Source: Luteococcus peritonei (GTDB lineage Bacteria; Actinomycetota; Actinomycetes; Propionibacteriales; Propionibacteriaceae). Taken from it: DNA of 64,000 bases. Each line of letters starts with the position of its first letter. Positions within the stretch are counted from its first letter, which is position 1. The stretch spans positions 48,960 to 112,959 of the forward strand of contig NZ_BAAAIX010000003.1 in assembly GCF_039526385.1 (NCBI RefSeq), given 5' to 3'. The notes beneath the pieces are model-generated. The model saw only the letters and a list, made by a program, of their open reading frames with translations. It was not told where the DNA came from and did not search any database. Positions 34,390-42,632 of this stretch are shown here, in pieces. Position numbers and translations under genes: made by a program.

Positions 34390-35219
34390 CGCTCCTCCTC
34401 GTCCAGGCTGGGTGTCTCGTCCAGGGTGCGCACGGCGCGGGCCAGCTCGGCGCGCTCGGCCAGCCGGTGGTCGGCGGGATAGCCCACCTCCTCCAGGCAC
34501 AGGCCCTTGGCGGGCATCACCGTGACGCCGTTGTGGCGCTTCGGGCTGGCCATCACCTCGGCCAGCCAGGCCTCGTCGCGGGCCCCGGTGCCCACCGCGG
34601 TCATGGCGCCCATCAGGGAGCGCACCATGGAATGGCAGAAGGCGTCGGCGACGACGGTGAACTCCACCACCCCGTCGGCGCGCCGCGCGGCCTGCAGCCC
34701 GGTCAGGGTGCGGATGGTGGTGGCCCCGTCGCGGGGCTTGCAGAAGGGCGCGAAGTCGTGCAGGCCCAGCAGCATGGTGGCCGCCGCATTGGCCCGCTCC
34801 AGGTCGAGGTGGCCGCGCAGCCCCACCACGTGGCCGCGCAGCAGCGGGTCGGGGATGCTCTCGGTGTCCCACAGCCGGTAGCAGTAGCGGCGCCAGACGG
34901 CGGAGAAGCGGGCGTCGAAGCCCTCGGGGGCCTCGCGCACCGACGCGATGACGATGTCGCCGTCTAGCACCCGGGAGAGCCGGTGCTGCAGCCGGGAGGT
35001 GTCCACCTCGTCGGCCAGGTCCAGGTGGGCCACCTGGCCGCGGGCGTGCACGCCGGCATCGGTGCGTCCGGCCACGGTGAGCTGCACGGGGGAGGCCAGC
35101 CGCAGCACCTGTGTGGTCCAGCGTTCCAGTTCTCCCTGCACGGTGCGCAGCCCCGGCTGGGCGGCCCAGCCGGAGAAGTGGGTGCCGTCATAGGCCAGGT
35201 CGAGCCGCCAGCGCCTCAT
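34386..35219 (-). CDS. truA: tRNA pseudouridine(38-40) synthase TruA
   Basis: 277 residues. It isomerises uridines 38-40 of the tRNA anticodon stem-loop. RWRLDLAYDGTHFSGWAAQPGLRTVQGELE, the catalytic Asp in AGRTDAGVHARGQVAH, the central RRYCYRLWD and FCHSMVRSLMGAMTAVG are diagnostic. Its ATG overlaps the trmB stop by ATGA. In many actinobacteria truA follows rplQ directly; here it has moved into a minus-strand tRNA/rRNA modification operon 15 kb away. Confidence 0.95.
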   Translation of the reverse strand: MRRWRLDLAYDGTHFSGWAAQPGLRTVQGELERWTTQVLRLASPVQLTVAGRTDAGVHARGQVAHLDLADEVDTSRLQHRLSRVLDGDIVIASVREAPEGFDARFSAVWRRYCYRLWDTESIPDPLLRGHVVGLRGHLDLERANAAATMLLGLHDFAPFCKPRDGATTIRTLTGLQAARRADGVVEFTVVADAFCHSMVRSLMGAMTAVGTGARDEAWLAEVMASPKRHNGVTVMPAKGLCLEEVGYPADHRLAERAELARAVRTLDETPSLDEEER

Positions 35220-35989
35220 GAGCTCTTCCGGTAGGTCAGGTCGTGGATGGTGCGGCCGGCCGCCAGGCCCTTGCGCTCGTACTTGGTCACCGGGCGCAGC
35301 TCCAGGCGGGGCGCCCAGCCGGTGCCCTCGGGGTCCGAGGGGTCGAGGTGCTCATTGGTCAGGCCCTCGGCGACGTCGAGCACCTCGCGCATCCACAGCG
35401 CGTAGTCCTCCCAGTCGGTGGCCAGCCGCCAGCGGCCGCCGTCGACCAGCCGGCTGCGCACCAGCTGCGCGAACTCGGGGCTGACCAGGCGACGCTTGTG
35501 GTGGCGGCTCTTGTGCCAGGGGTCGGCGAAGAAGAGCCACAGCTCGCTGATGCTGCCCGGTGCGAAGAGTCGCTCCAGACCCTGCTGGCCGTCGGCCATC
35601 ACGATCCGCACGTTGTCGACGCCCTCGCGCGCCAGCTTGCCGAGGGTGTTCGCGACCGCGGGCTGGAAGACCTCGAAGGCCACCACGTTCGCCTCCGGAT
35701 GGGCGGCCGCCATGGGCACCAGGGAATCACCCGTGCCGGAGCCGATCTCGACGATCAGCGGGGCCCGTCGCCCGAAGACCTCGTCCCAGTCGATGCTGGC
35801 GTCCTCGGCGATGGAGGTCTCGGTCTCGCCCTCGGACACCCGCACCACCCGGCTCTGGTTCCAGGTGGTCCAGGCCTTGAGCTGGGAGTCGTTCATCCGG
35901 GCGCTGCGGCGCACGAAGCTCACCACGTCGCGGCGGACGCGACGTTCTCCGGTGCGGCGGTGGGGCTCGAGCGGTGGCGGTGTGGGCAC
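35216..35989 (-). CDS. trmB: tRNA (guanine-N7-)-methyltransferase TrmB
   Basis: 257 residues from the GTG at 35989. It methylates G46 in the tRNA variable loop. VVSFVRRSARMNDSQLKAW is the usual N terminus. The SAM site is IVEIGSGTGDSLVPMA, followed by the family hallmark LFFADPWHKSRHHKRRLVSPEFA. A minus-strand TAGGCT box ends 6 nt before the start, so this operon (trmB-truA-methyltransferase) is probably leaderless. Confidence 0.95.
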   Translation of the reverse strand: MPTPPPLEPHRRTGERRVRRDVVSFVRRSARMNDSQLKAWTTWNQSRVVRVSEGETETSIAEDASIDWDEVFGRRAPLIVEIGSGTGDSLVPMAAAHPEANVVAFEVFQPAVANTLGKLAREGVDNVRIVMADGQQGLERLFAPGSISELWLFFADPWHKSRHHKRRLVSPEFAQLVRSRLVDGGRWRLATDWEDYALWMREVLDVAEGLTNEHLDPSDPEGTGWAPRLELRPVTKYERKGLAAGRTIHDLTYRKSS

Positions 35990-35995
35990 CGGGCA

Positions 35996-36001
35996 AGCCT
36001 A
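35996..36001 (-). promoter_or_regulatory. Leaderless -10 box of trmB
   Basis: On the minus strand TAGGCT ends 6 nt before the GTG at 35989. Confidence 0.55.
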
Positions 36002-36249
36002 CCGGCGACGGGGCTGGGGGCCGTCGCCGCGACGGCTGCGTGACGCCCAGTGGCCCGGGCGGAAATCCGGGTGCGCCGCAGCGGACGGTCTGGCACAGTG
36101 GTGGTGACGGCGCCGCCCGCGCCGAGCTCGCGCGAGGACCCCAGCTCCCGCGTCACGGCGAAGGGGAGCAGATCCTCGGGCACCTGGACTTGTCGTTCTC
36201 GTCCGACCGTGGTGCCGTGCTGGGGGCGTGCCCGTGGTCGAGGTGAGAG

Positions 36250-36792
36250 ATGACTCGAGACAAGGACTTCAAGGCGCTGGTGCGCTCCCGGATGCGCGAG
36301 ACCGGCCAGACCTACACCGCTGCGCGGGCCCACCTGGCCGACGAGCAGGAGGCCGGTGGTCGGGGAGGGCCCGGCGGTTCCGGCGCCACCCCGGCCCCGA
36401 GCGCCCAGCCGGTGCTGCAGGAGAGCGAGCGCTGGCGCCTGGCCCGGGAGGAGCAGGAACGCGTGGTGGGCCGCTTCGTGGGCGACGGACGCCTGGTGAA
36501 CTTTCCCGCCCGACGCCGGGCCCGGGCGCACGTGCTGCTCCACCTGGCCGCCCGTTTCGAGCGCGGACGCATCTGGAGCGAGCCCGAGGTGAACCAGCGG
36601 TTGGCCGAGGTGGTGGAGGACCACGCCTTCTGGCGTCGCGAGCTGGTGGACTACGGCTACCTGGAGCGCGAGGCGGGCCGCTACTGGCTGGCCCGCCGGC
36701 TTCCGGTGCGTCCGGCGCACATGGCGCAGGAGATCCCCGACTGGGAGGCGCTCTGGCTACCGGGGCACCTGGGGCTGGGCGATCCCGCCTGA
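36250..36792 (+). CDS. DUF2087 domain protein
   Basis: 180 residues from the ATG at 36250, with GAGGTGAG upstream. The N terminus RDKDFKALVRSRMRETGQTYTAARAHL is a short helical motif seen in many actinobacterial proteins. A Gly/Pro linker follows, then a DUF2087 domain (about residues 75-150): VVGRFVGDGRLVNFPARRRARAHVLLHLAARFERGRIWSEPEVNQRL and ELVDYGYLEREAGRYW. DUF2087 resembles a winged helix; the function is not established. It is convergent with the DsbA-family gene, with only 13 bp between the stops. Confidence 0.75.
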   Translation: MTRDKDFKALVRSRMRETGQTYTAARAHLADEQEAGGRGGPGGSGATPAPSAQPVLQESERWRLAREEQERVVGRFVGDGRLVNFPARRRARAHVLLHLAARFERGRIWSEPEVNQRLAEVVEDHAFWRRELVDYGYLEREAGRYWLARRLPVRPAHMAQEIPDWEALWLPGHLGLGDPA

Positions 36793-36805
36793 GGACCGCC
36801 CGCGA

Positions 36806-37540
36806 TCAGGCACAGCCCTCGGGGCCGCAGGCCTCGCCCTCGGTGGCCAGCGGCGCCAGCACGGGCTGCTCGTTGGCCTGCTTCTCGCTCCACACCTGCT
36901 GCAGGGCCTGGACGAAGGCTTCGGTGGGCTGGGCGCCGGAGATGCCGTAGCGCTGGTCCACCACGTAGAAGGGCACGCCGCTGATCCCCAACGAGCCTGC
37001 CGTGGCGACCGACAACTGCACCGCCTCGTCCAGGGAGGCGTCGTCGATGGCCCGGAGGGCCAGCTGCTCCTCCATCCCGCAGGCGACAGCGGCCTCGACG
37101 AGCACCTCGTCGTCGCCGATGTCCATCCCCTGCTCGAAGTGGGCGCGCATCAGCCTCTCGTTGAGGCGACCGACCAGTCCGTCGGCCCGGTTCTGCTCGG
37201 TGGTCCGCCGGGCTGCCTGCAGCAGGCGGTGGGCGCGTCGGGAGCTGGCGACCACCAGGCTCTCGAAGTCATAGGCCAGCCCCTCCCCGGCGGCCACCTC
37301 GGTGACCTGGGCCAGCATCTGCGCCACCTGCTCGACGGGCATCTGCTTGCGCTCGGCCAGGTACTGCGCCTCGCTGCCCTCGTAGCGGGTGGGCAGCTCC
37401 GGGTCGAGCAGGAAGGAGTGGTAGTCGACCTCGAGCTGGTCGGCGAAGGGCAGCTGTGCCACGGCGGCGTCGAAGCGACGCTTGCCGATCAGGCACCAGG
37501 GGCAGGCGATGTCGGACCAGATGTCGATCTGCAGGGTCAT
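36806..37540 (-). CDS. DsbA-family oxidoreductase (FrnE-like)
   Basis: 244 residues. It has a thioredoxin fold with the active site C13-P-W-C16 (IDIWSDIACPWCLIGKRRF) and the cis-Pro loop SGVPFYVVDQRYGISGAQP. There is no signal peptide, so it is cytosolic, as FrnE-like proteins are; these isomerise disulfides or act in polyketide or stress contexts. The tail carries two further cysteines (EGEACGPEGCA). A minus-strand TAGCCT box ends 7 nt before the ATG, so a leaderless mRNA is likely. Physiological partner unknown. Confidence 0.88.
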   Translation of the reverse strand: MTLQIDIWSDIACPWCLIGKRRFDAAVAQLPFADQLEVDYHSFLLDPELPTRYEGSEAQYLAERKQMPVEQVAQMLAQVTEVAAGEGLAYDFESLVVASSRRAHRLLQAARRTTEQNRADGLVGRLNERLMRAHFEQGMDIGDDEVLVEAAVACGMEEQLALRAIDDASLDEAVQLSVATAGSLGISGVPFYVVDQRYGISGAQPTEAFVQALQQVWSEKQANEQPVLAPLATEGEACGPEGCA

Positions 37541-37547
37541 GGCGTCG

Positions 37548-37553
37548 AGGCTA
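37548..37553 (-). promoter_or_regulatory. Leaderless -10 box of the DsbA-family gene
   Basis: On the minus strand TAGCCT ends 7 nt before the ATG at 37540. Confidence 0.5.
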
Positions 37554-37653
37554 ACGCGGCTTTGAACGTGCTACCCGCCAAGGCTGCCCGGCGCCTGATC
37601 GCGCAGGGCGAAATGGCTTGCCGCGCTGCCGCAGCCCTTGCAGTGTGGAGCCC

Positions 37654-38118
37654 ATGGCTGACAACGAGAACGTGACCGTCTCCCGCGTCATCGACGCCCC
37701 GGCGAAGGACATCTACGAATTCCTGACCCTGCCCCGCAACCACGTGGCACTCGACGGCTCGGACATGGTGCGTGGCGCCGTGAACGGCGACCAGCGGCTG
37801 TCCGCGGTGGGCGACGTCTTCACCATGGACATGTACGCCGACAGCCAGGGTGGTGACTACCAGCGCGACAACCACGTCAGCGGCCTGGTGGAGAACAAGG
37901 TGGTGGCTTGGAAGCCGGCCAAACCGGGGGAGCAGCCCGGTGGCTGGGAGTGGGTCTACACCCTCGAGCCGCAGGGCTCCGAGGCCACCGAGGTCACCCT
38001 CAGCTATGACTGGAGCGAGGTCACCGATGCCAAGCTCAAGGCGCGCTTCCCGATGATCCCGAAGGAGGCCCTCGAGGCCTCGCTGGGGAACCTGGCCCAG
38101 GCGGTCTCGGAGAAGTGA
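37654..38118 (+). CDS. SRPBCC (polyketide cyclase/START-like) family protein
   Basis: 154 residues from the ATG at 37654. The START-like pattern is visible: VTVSRVIDAPAKDIYEFLTLPRNHVALDG at the N terminus, a curved sheet (GDVFTMDMYAD, VVAWKPAKPG, TEVTLSYDWSEV) and a long C-terminal helix (ALEASLGNLAQAVSE). Such proteins hold a hydrophobic ligand in the helix-grip cavity; the ligand is unknown. It is a single gene followed by a hairpin-rich gap. Confidence 0.85.
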   Translation: MADNENVTVSRVIDAPAKDIYEFLTLPRNHVALDGSDMVRGAVNGDQRLSAVGDVFTMDMYADSQGGDYQRDNHVSGLVENKVVAWKPAKPGEQPGGWEWVYTLEPQGSEATEVTLSYDWSEVTDAKLKARFPMIPKEALEASLGNLAQAVSEK

Positions 38119-38147
38119 CCCCACGGACCCGGGTCCTCGGACCCGGC

Positions 38148-38201
38148 GTCGGTGTGGTGGGCATCACCTGGGTGCCTCCGGATGATGACCGCCACACCGA
38201 C
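38148..38201 (+). terminator. Long imperfect hairpin after the SRPBCC gene
   Basis: 13-bp arms (38148-38160 and 38189-38201, one G-U) enclose a 28-nt loop. A second stem, AGCCAGT/ACTGGCT with a TTCC loop (38213-38230), follows. Together they probably terminate the plus-strand transcript. Confidence 0.45.
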
Positions 38202-38243
38202 ATCTGAAGAACAGCCAGTTTCCACTGGCTTGGGTACAACGCG

Positions 38244-38279
38244 GCAGGGCCCCGCACCCCTTGGGGTGTGGGGCCCTGC
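38244..38279 (-). terminator. Terminator of the EF-G paralogue gene
   Basis: A 17-bp stem (38244-38260 with 38263-38279, one G-U) begins 6 bp after the stop codon of the minus-strand gene. Confidence 0.8.
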
Positions 38280-38285
38280 TGAATA

Positions 38286-40385
38286 CTACGCCCTGTCGAG
38301 CAGTTTCTGCGCCAGCTGCGGCGGCACCAGCTCGTAGCCGTGCGGGCTACGACGGAAGGAGCCGCTGCCCCGGGCCAGGCCACGCAGGTCCACGGCATAG
38401 CGTTCCAGCTCGGCCACCGGGACCAGGGCCCGCAGGATCGACTGGCCGGCGCCGTCGGTGTCGGTGCCCAGCACCTGGCCCCGCCGGTTCGACAGGTCGG
38501 TCATCACCGCGCCCAGGTACTCGTCGGCCACCCGAACCTCCACCTCGTCGACGGGTTCCAGCAGGGCGACGTTCTGCTCGGTGGCCGCCTCCTTGAGCGC
38601 CTGCGCTCCGGCGGACTGGAAGGCCATGTCGGAGGAGTCCACCGAGTGCGCCTTGCCGTCGTGGAGGGTGACCTGCACGTCGACCATCGGGAAGCCGTAG
38701 ACCGTGCCGCGCTCCATCTGGGCCCGCACGCCCTTCTCCACCGAGGGGATGAACTGGCGGGGCACCGCGCCGCCCACCACCTTGTCCACGAAGGCGAAGC
38801 CCGCGCCCCGCTCCCGGGGCGCGATCTCGATGTCGCAGACCGCGTACTGGCCGTGCCCGCCGGACTGCTTGACATGGCGGCCGTGGGCCTTCGCCGGCGC
38901 GATGAAGGTCTCGCGCATCGCCACCTTCACCGGCTCGGTGGTCACCTTCACTCCGTAGCGGTCGTTCAGCCGGCCCAGCAGCAGGTCGGTGTGCGCGGTG
39001 CCCATCGTCCACAGCAGTTCCTGGTCGGCCTCCACGGTGCGCTCCAGGCGCACCGTGGTGTCCTCGACCACCAACCGGGCCAGCGCCCCGGCGAGCTTGT
39101 CCTCGTCATTGCGGGTGGCGGGCTTCAGCGCGGTGGGCAGCAGCGGTTCGGGCTGCATCCAGGGCTCCACCAGAGCGGGGGAGTCCTTCGCGCTGAGCGT
39201 GTCGGAGGTCTCGGCGTGCGAGAGCTTGGCCACCAGCACGATGTCACCGGAGATGGCGACGTCCTTGGTCTTCAGCTCCAGGCCCACCGGGAAGGCCAGC
39301 GGGCCGATCTTCTCGTCCTCCTCGTGGCCCGGGTGGTGGGCGTCCTCGGTGCCGGTGAAGACCTCGCGGTGCCCGGCGACGTGCACCACGTCGTCGGTGC
39401 GCAGCGTGCCGGAGTAGATCCGCACCATGGACTGCCGGCCGGCATAGGGGTCGGAGGTGGTGCGGATCACCTGGGCCACCAGCGGGCCGTCGGGATCGCA
39501 GCCGATCTCCACCAGGTCGGTGCCGTCCACGGTGGTGATGGTGGGCATCGCCTTCTCCGCCGGGGTGGGGAAGCCGTTCTCCACCAGCCGCAGCAGTTCC
39601 TCGGTGCCCACCGCATTGGAGACCTGCACCGGGATCACCGGGAACAGGGTGGCGCGGCTCATCGAGACCAGCAGGTCGCGGCGCACCTGGTCGACGGCCA
39701 GCTCCTCGCCCTCGAGGTAGCGCTCCATCAGCGAGTCGTCCTCGCTCTCGGTGATCACGCCCTCCAGGAAGTCACCCCGGTAGGCGGCGATCTGCTCGGC
39801 CTCCTCCTGGCTGGCCGGGCGGGTGCTGCTCTGGCCGCCGCAGTACTCGTGCACGTTCTGGGTGACCAGCGACATGTTGCCGACGATCTCCCCACCACCG
39901 TCGGTCAACGGCAGGTAGGCGGGCACGATGCCCTCGCCGAGCACCTGACGGCACTGCTCGACGGCACTGGTGTAGTCGCCGCGCTCCACGTCGAGCTTGG
40001 TGACCACGATGGCGCAGGGCATCTTCACGGCCTTGCACTCGCGCCACAGCGCGGCGGTGGCGTTGTCGACGCCGTCGGCGGCCGAGACCACGAAGAGGGC
40101 GGCGTCGGCGGCGCGCAGGCCGGCGCGCAGCTCGCCGACGAAGTCGGGATGGCCGGGGGCGTCGAGCAGGTTGATCACCACGTCGCCGCTGGAGACCGAC
40201 GCGAGGGTGAGGGCGGCGGCACGCTCGGTGTCGTCCTTGGCGGGCCGGTGCCCCGGGATCCGGGCGGCCAGCAGGTTGTCGAACAGTGTGGTCTTGCCCG
40301 ACCCGGACGACCCGACCAGGACCACATTGCGTAGGTCGACGGGGCTGGAGACCTTGTTTGCGGAAGCGCTCACCTTTGAACTCAT
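38286..40385 (-). CDS. Elongation factor G-like protein EF-G2
   Basis: 699 residues with the domain order of EF-G. The GTPase domain has P-loop GSSGSGKTTLFDNLL, DAPGHPDF (G3) and VTKLD (G4, with Thr instead of the usual Asn of NKxD). Domains II-V end with the EFG-IV part GGHGQYAVCDIEIAP. This matches the actinobacterial EF-G2 class, a paralogue of the translocase whose exact role is unresolved. The real EF-G lies elsewhere, near rpsL/rpsG in these genomes. The gene stands alone, with its own terminator. Confidence 0.9.
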   Translation of the reverse strand: MSSKVSASANKVSSPVDLRNVVLVGSSGSGKTTLFDNLLAARIPGHRPAKDDTERAAALTLASVSSGDVVINLLDAPGHPDFVGELRAGLRAADAALFVVSAADGVDNATAALWRECKAVKMPCAIVVTKLDVERGDYTSAVEQCRQVLGEGIVPAYLPLTDGGGEIVGNMSLVTQNVHEYCGGQSSTRPASQEEAEQIAAYRGDFLEGVITESEDDSLMERYLEGEELAVDQVRRDLLVSMSRATLFPVIPVQVSNAVGTEELLRLVENGFPTPAEKAMPTITTVDGTDLVEIGCDPDGPLVAQVIRTTSDPYAGRQSMVRIYSGTLRTDDVVHVAGHREVFTGTEDAHHPGHEEDEKIGPLAFPVGLELKTKDVAISGDIVLVAKLSHAETSDTLSAKDSPALVEPWMQPEPLLPTALKPATRNDEDKLAGALARLVVEDTTVRLERTVEADQELLWTMGTAHTDLLLGRLNDRYGVKVTTEPVKVAMRETFIAPAKAHGRHVKQSGGHGQYAVCDIEIAPRERGAGFAFVDKVVGGAVPRQFIPSVEKGVRAQMERGTVYGFPMVDVQVTLHDGKAHSVDSSDMAFQSAGAQALKEAATEQNVALLEPVDEVEVRVADEYLGAVMTDLSNRRGQVLGTDTDGAGQSILRALVPVAELERYAVDLRGLARGSGSFRRSPHGYELVPPQLAQKLLDRA

Positions 40386-40454
40386 GGCAAAACATTGCTC
40401 CCCTGTGAGCCCTCCGACAAGGGCAGATGGTTGTGGGGAATGCCACAGCCACGG

Positions 40455-41144
40455 TCAGCCCGGCAGCAGCGCTGCCTCCAGCTCGCCGAGCGCCAGGCTC
40501 CCCGGCGCCAGCACCCGGCAGCCCCAGCCGAGCAGCACCCCGGGGCGCAGGCGGCCCAGCAGGCGCTGGTCGCGTCGCCCGGTCACCGGGTGGTGGTCGA
40601 TCACCAGGCAGCGCTCCAGTGGGGCCTCCACGTGCAGCACCACGGGCCCGAGCCGCAGCCGCATCCCCGGCTCCGGACGGATCGGCTCGGCACGGTCGTC
40701 GAGCACGATGTTGGGCCGGTAGCGGTCGGTGTCCAGCGGCAGGTCGTCGAGCTCGGAGCGCAGCAGCAGGCTCACCGGGGAGGACCAGATGAATCCCCGG
40801 CGCCCCGTGGTGCGGGCCAGCAGCAGCTCCTGGCCGGCGGCCTCGGAGAGCCTGCGCGCCACCTCGCCGCCGTGCACCAGCGCGCTGAAGCGACGGTCGT
40901 AGTACAGGACGGTGCGCTCCCGGCCGTCGAGCAGCAGGTCGTCCGGCCCGGGCAGCTCCGTGGGCTCCACCCGCAGACCGGCCAGCCAGGGCAGGTCGGT
41001 GGCGCGGACGCAGCGCAGGTCAGGGGTGACCGGGGACCAGAGCCGGTCACCCTCGATGCCGTCGCCGTCCAGCTCCAGGCGCTCGGCCGACAACCAGCTG
41101 GTGCCCTTCACAGGGCTCCAGCCCAGCCGCTCGACGCTGGTCAC
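40455..41144 (-). CDS. MOSC domain protein
   Basis: 229 residues from the GTG at 41144, overlapping the stop of the GH125 gene by GTGA. An N-terminal MOSC_N-like beta segment (VTSVERLGWSPVKGTSWLSAERLELDGDGIEGDRLW) precedes the MOSC domain. The domain has RYRPNIVLDD and the conserved Cys in PLERCLVIDHHPVTG, the residue that binds molybdenum or sulfur in this superfamily. Related proteins are mARC-like reductases or sulfur carriers. Coupling to a mannosidase gene is unusual and gives no functional hint. Confidence 0.85.
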   Translation of the reverse strand: MTSVERLGWSPVKGTSWLSAERLELDGDGIEGDRLWSPVTPDLRCVRATDLPWLAGLRVEPTELPGPDDLLLDGRERTVLYYDRRFSALVHGGEVARRLSEAAGQELLLARTTGRRGFIWSSPVSLLLRSELDDLPLDTDRYRPNIVLDDRAEPIRPEPGMRLRLGPVVLHVEAPLERCLVIDHHPVTGRRDQRLLGRLRPGVLLGWGCRVLAPGSLALGELEAALLPG

Positions 41145-42520
41145 CGGGCCCACCGGACCTCCTCGTCGCCGTGGGCCAGCTGGTCCACCAGCTCGCAGAA
41201 CATCATGTTGGCCCAGCTGAACCATGCCCGGGTGAAGTCGGCCGGGTCGTCGACGTGGAAGGACTCGTGCATCATCCCGGTGTCCGCGGTGGTGGCGGCC
41301 AGCAGCCGGGCGAGCCCGACGGCCTCCTCGCGCGAGGTGGCGGTCAGGCCCTGGACCGCCAGCGCGATCGGCCAGACGCGGGCGCCCGGGGTGTGCGGGC
41401 TGGAGATGCCGCTCGCTGCCCGGCCCCGGTGCCACCAGGGATTGGCGCCGCTCAGCACCCGCGCCCGGGTGGCCAGGTAGTCACGGTCCTGGCGGTCGAC
41501 CCCGGCGGTCAGCGGCAGACCCAGCAGGCTCGGCAGGTTGGCGTCGTCGGCGGCCAGGCTGCCGCCCAGGCCGTCCACCTCGTAGTACCAGCCGCCCTCG
41601 GGGTGGTGGGCGTGGGCCGCCACGCCGGCGCGGATCTCCTCGGCCAGGCGCTCGCAGCGCAGTGCCAGCGGCTCGTCGGCCCAGACCTCGCGAGCCAGCT
41701 CGGCGGCCAGGTGCAGGCTGTGCGCGGCGGTGAGATTGCCGGGCACGTTGTAGCCGAAGGTGCAGGCATCGTCGCTGGGCCGAAAGCCCTGCCAGGTCAT
41801 CCCGGTGCGCGCCACCGGGGCACCCCGGCCGCGGCGCGGGAGGCTCTCGGAGGCCTGGCGCCGCAGCACCGCGTCCAGCCGGACGAAGCGGTAGTCGGAG
41901 GACTCGTGGTCCTGCTCCAGGCGCCACAGCTCCACGACCCGGTCGAGGCCGGTCCGCACCTCGGAGCCGAGGTGGTCGGGCTGTCCGGTGGCCCGCCAGA
42001 GCTGGTGGGCGAGCTGGATCGGCAGCGCGAGCGAGTCCAGCTCGTACTTGCGCTCCCAGATCCACGGGTCGGCGCCCAGCCGCCAGACGTGGTCGTCCAG
42101 CAGGTGGTGGGTGCCGCCCACCGGCCCACGGTTGAAGGCATTCGCGCGCCGGTCGTGGCCCAGCAGGTGCCACTGCATCCGCACCACGCCGCGCAGCATC
42201 CCGGCCACCTCGGTGCTGTGGGCGGCCAGCGCCAGCCAGGGGCGCATCTGGGCCGAGGAGTCGCGCAGCCACATCGCCGGGATGTCGCCGGTGACGACGA
42301 AGACGCCGTCGCGGCCGGGGCGCAGGGTGCGCGTCCAGGTGTCGCCCATCAGATCGCGGTAGAGCCTTCCCATCCCGTGGCCGAGCGCGGTCTCGACGGC
42401 CTCACCTCGCTGCTCCAGCAGTGCGCGCACCGGTTCGGGCAGCGGCAGGGGCTCGGGCGGGCGACGGCTGCCGGGGCGCAGCAGGGCGGGCACCAGCGTG
42501 CCGGGGCGGGGCAGGGGCAT
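41141..42520 (-). CDS. GH125 family exo-alpha-1,6-mannosidase-like protein
   Basis: 459 residues, an (alpha/alpha)6 glycoside hydrolase. Family marks are VTGDIPAMWLRDSSAQMRPWL (with the catalytic-region Asp), FNRGPVGGTHHLLDDHVW, WERKYELDSLALPIQLAHQLW, FGYNVPGNLTAAHSLHLA and MHESFHVDDPADFTRAWFSWANMMFCELV. GH125 enzymes trim alpha-1,6-mannosides. No signal peptide is present, so it acts in the cytosol. A minus-strand TAGCCT box ends 6 nt before the ATG. It is divergent from treZ and coupled to the MOSC gene. Confidence 0.9.
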   Translation of the reverse strand: MPLPRPGTLVPALLRPGSRRPPEPLPLPEPVRALLEQRGEAVETALGHGMGRLYRDLMGDTWTRTLRPGRDGVFVVTGDIPAMWLRDSSAQMRPWLALAAHSTEVAGMLRGVVRMQWHLLGHDRRANAFNRGPVGGTHHLLDDHVWRLGADPWIWERKYELDSLALPIQLAHQLWRATGQPDHLGSEVRTGLDRVVELWRLEQDHESSDYRFVRLDAVLRRQASESLPRRGRGAPVARTGMTWQGFRPSDDACTFGYNVPGNLTAAHSLHLAAELAREVWADEPLALRCERLAEEIRAGVAAHAHHPEGGWYYEVDGLGGSLAADDANLPSLLGLPLTAGVDRQDRDYLATRARVLSGANPWWHRGRAASGISSPHTPGARVWPIALAVQGLTATSREEAVGLARLLAATTADTGMMHESFHVDDPADFTRAWFSWANMMFCELVDQLAHGDEEVRWAR

Positions 42521-42526
42521 GGGCCA

Positions 42527-42532
42527 AGGCTA
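42527..42532 (-). promoter_or_regulatory. Leaderless -10 box of the GH125 gene
   Basis: On the minus strand TAGCCT ends 6 nt before the ATG at 42520. Confidence 0.55.
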
Positions 42533-42632
42533 GTTCGCCCTCGGCGTGGAGGCTGCCCACGGCTGGCGGCGATGTCGGCGGCAGGCGCTAGGTTGGTGAG
42601 CACCCCCGCACGCAACCCCTCAGGAGATCCCT

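Noticed and set aside
36050..36253. A small plus-strand frame between trmB and the DUF2087 gene
   Set aside because: It overlaps the DUF2087 start and ribosome-binding site, and its codon usage does not show the third-position GC of real genes here.
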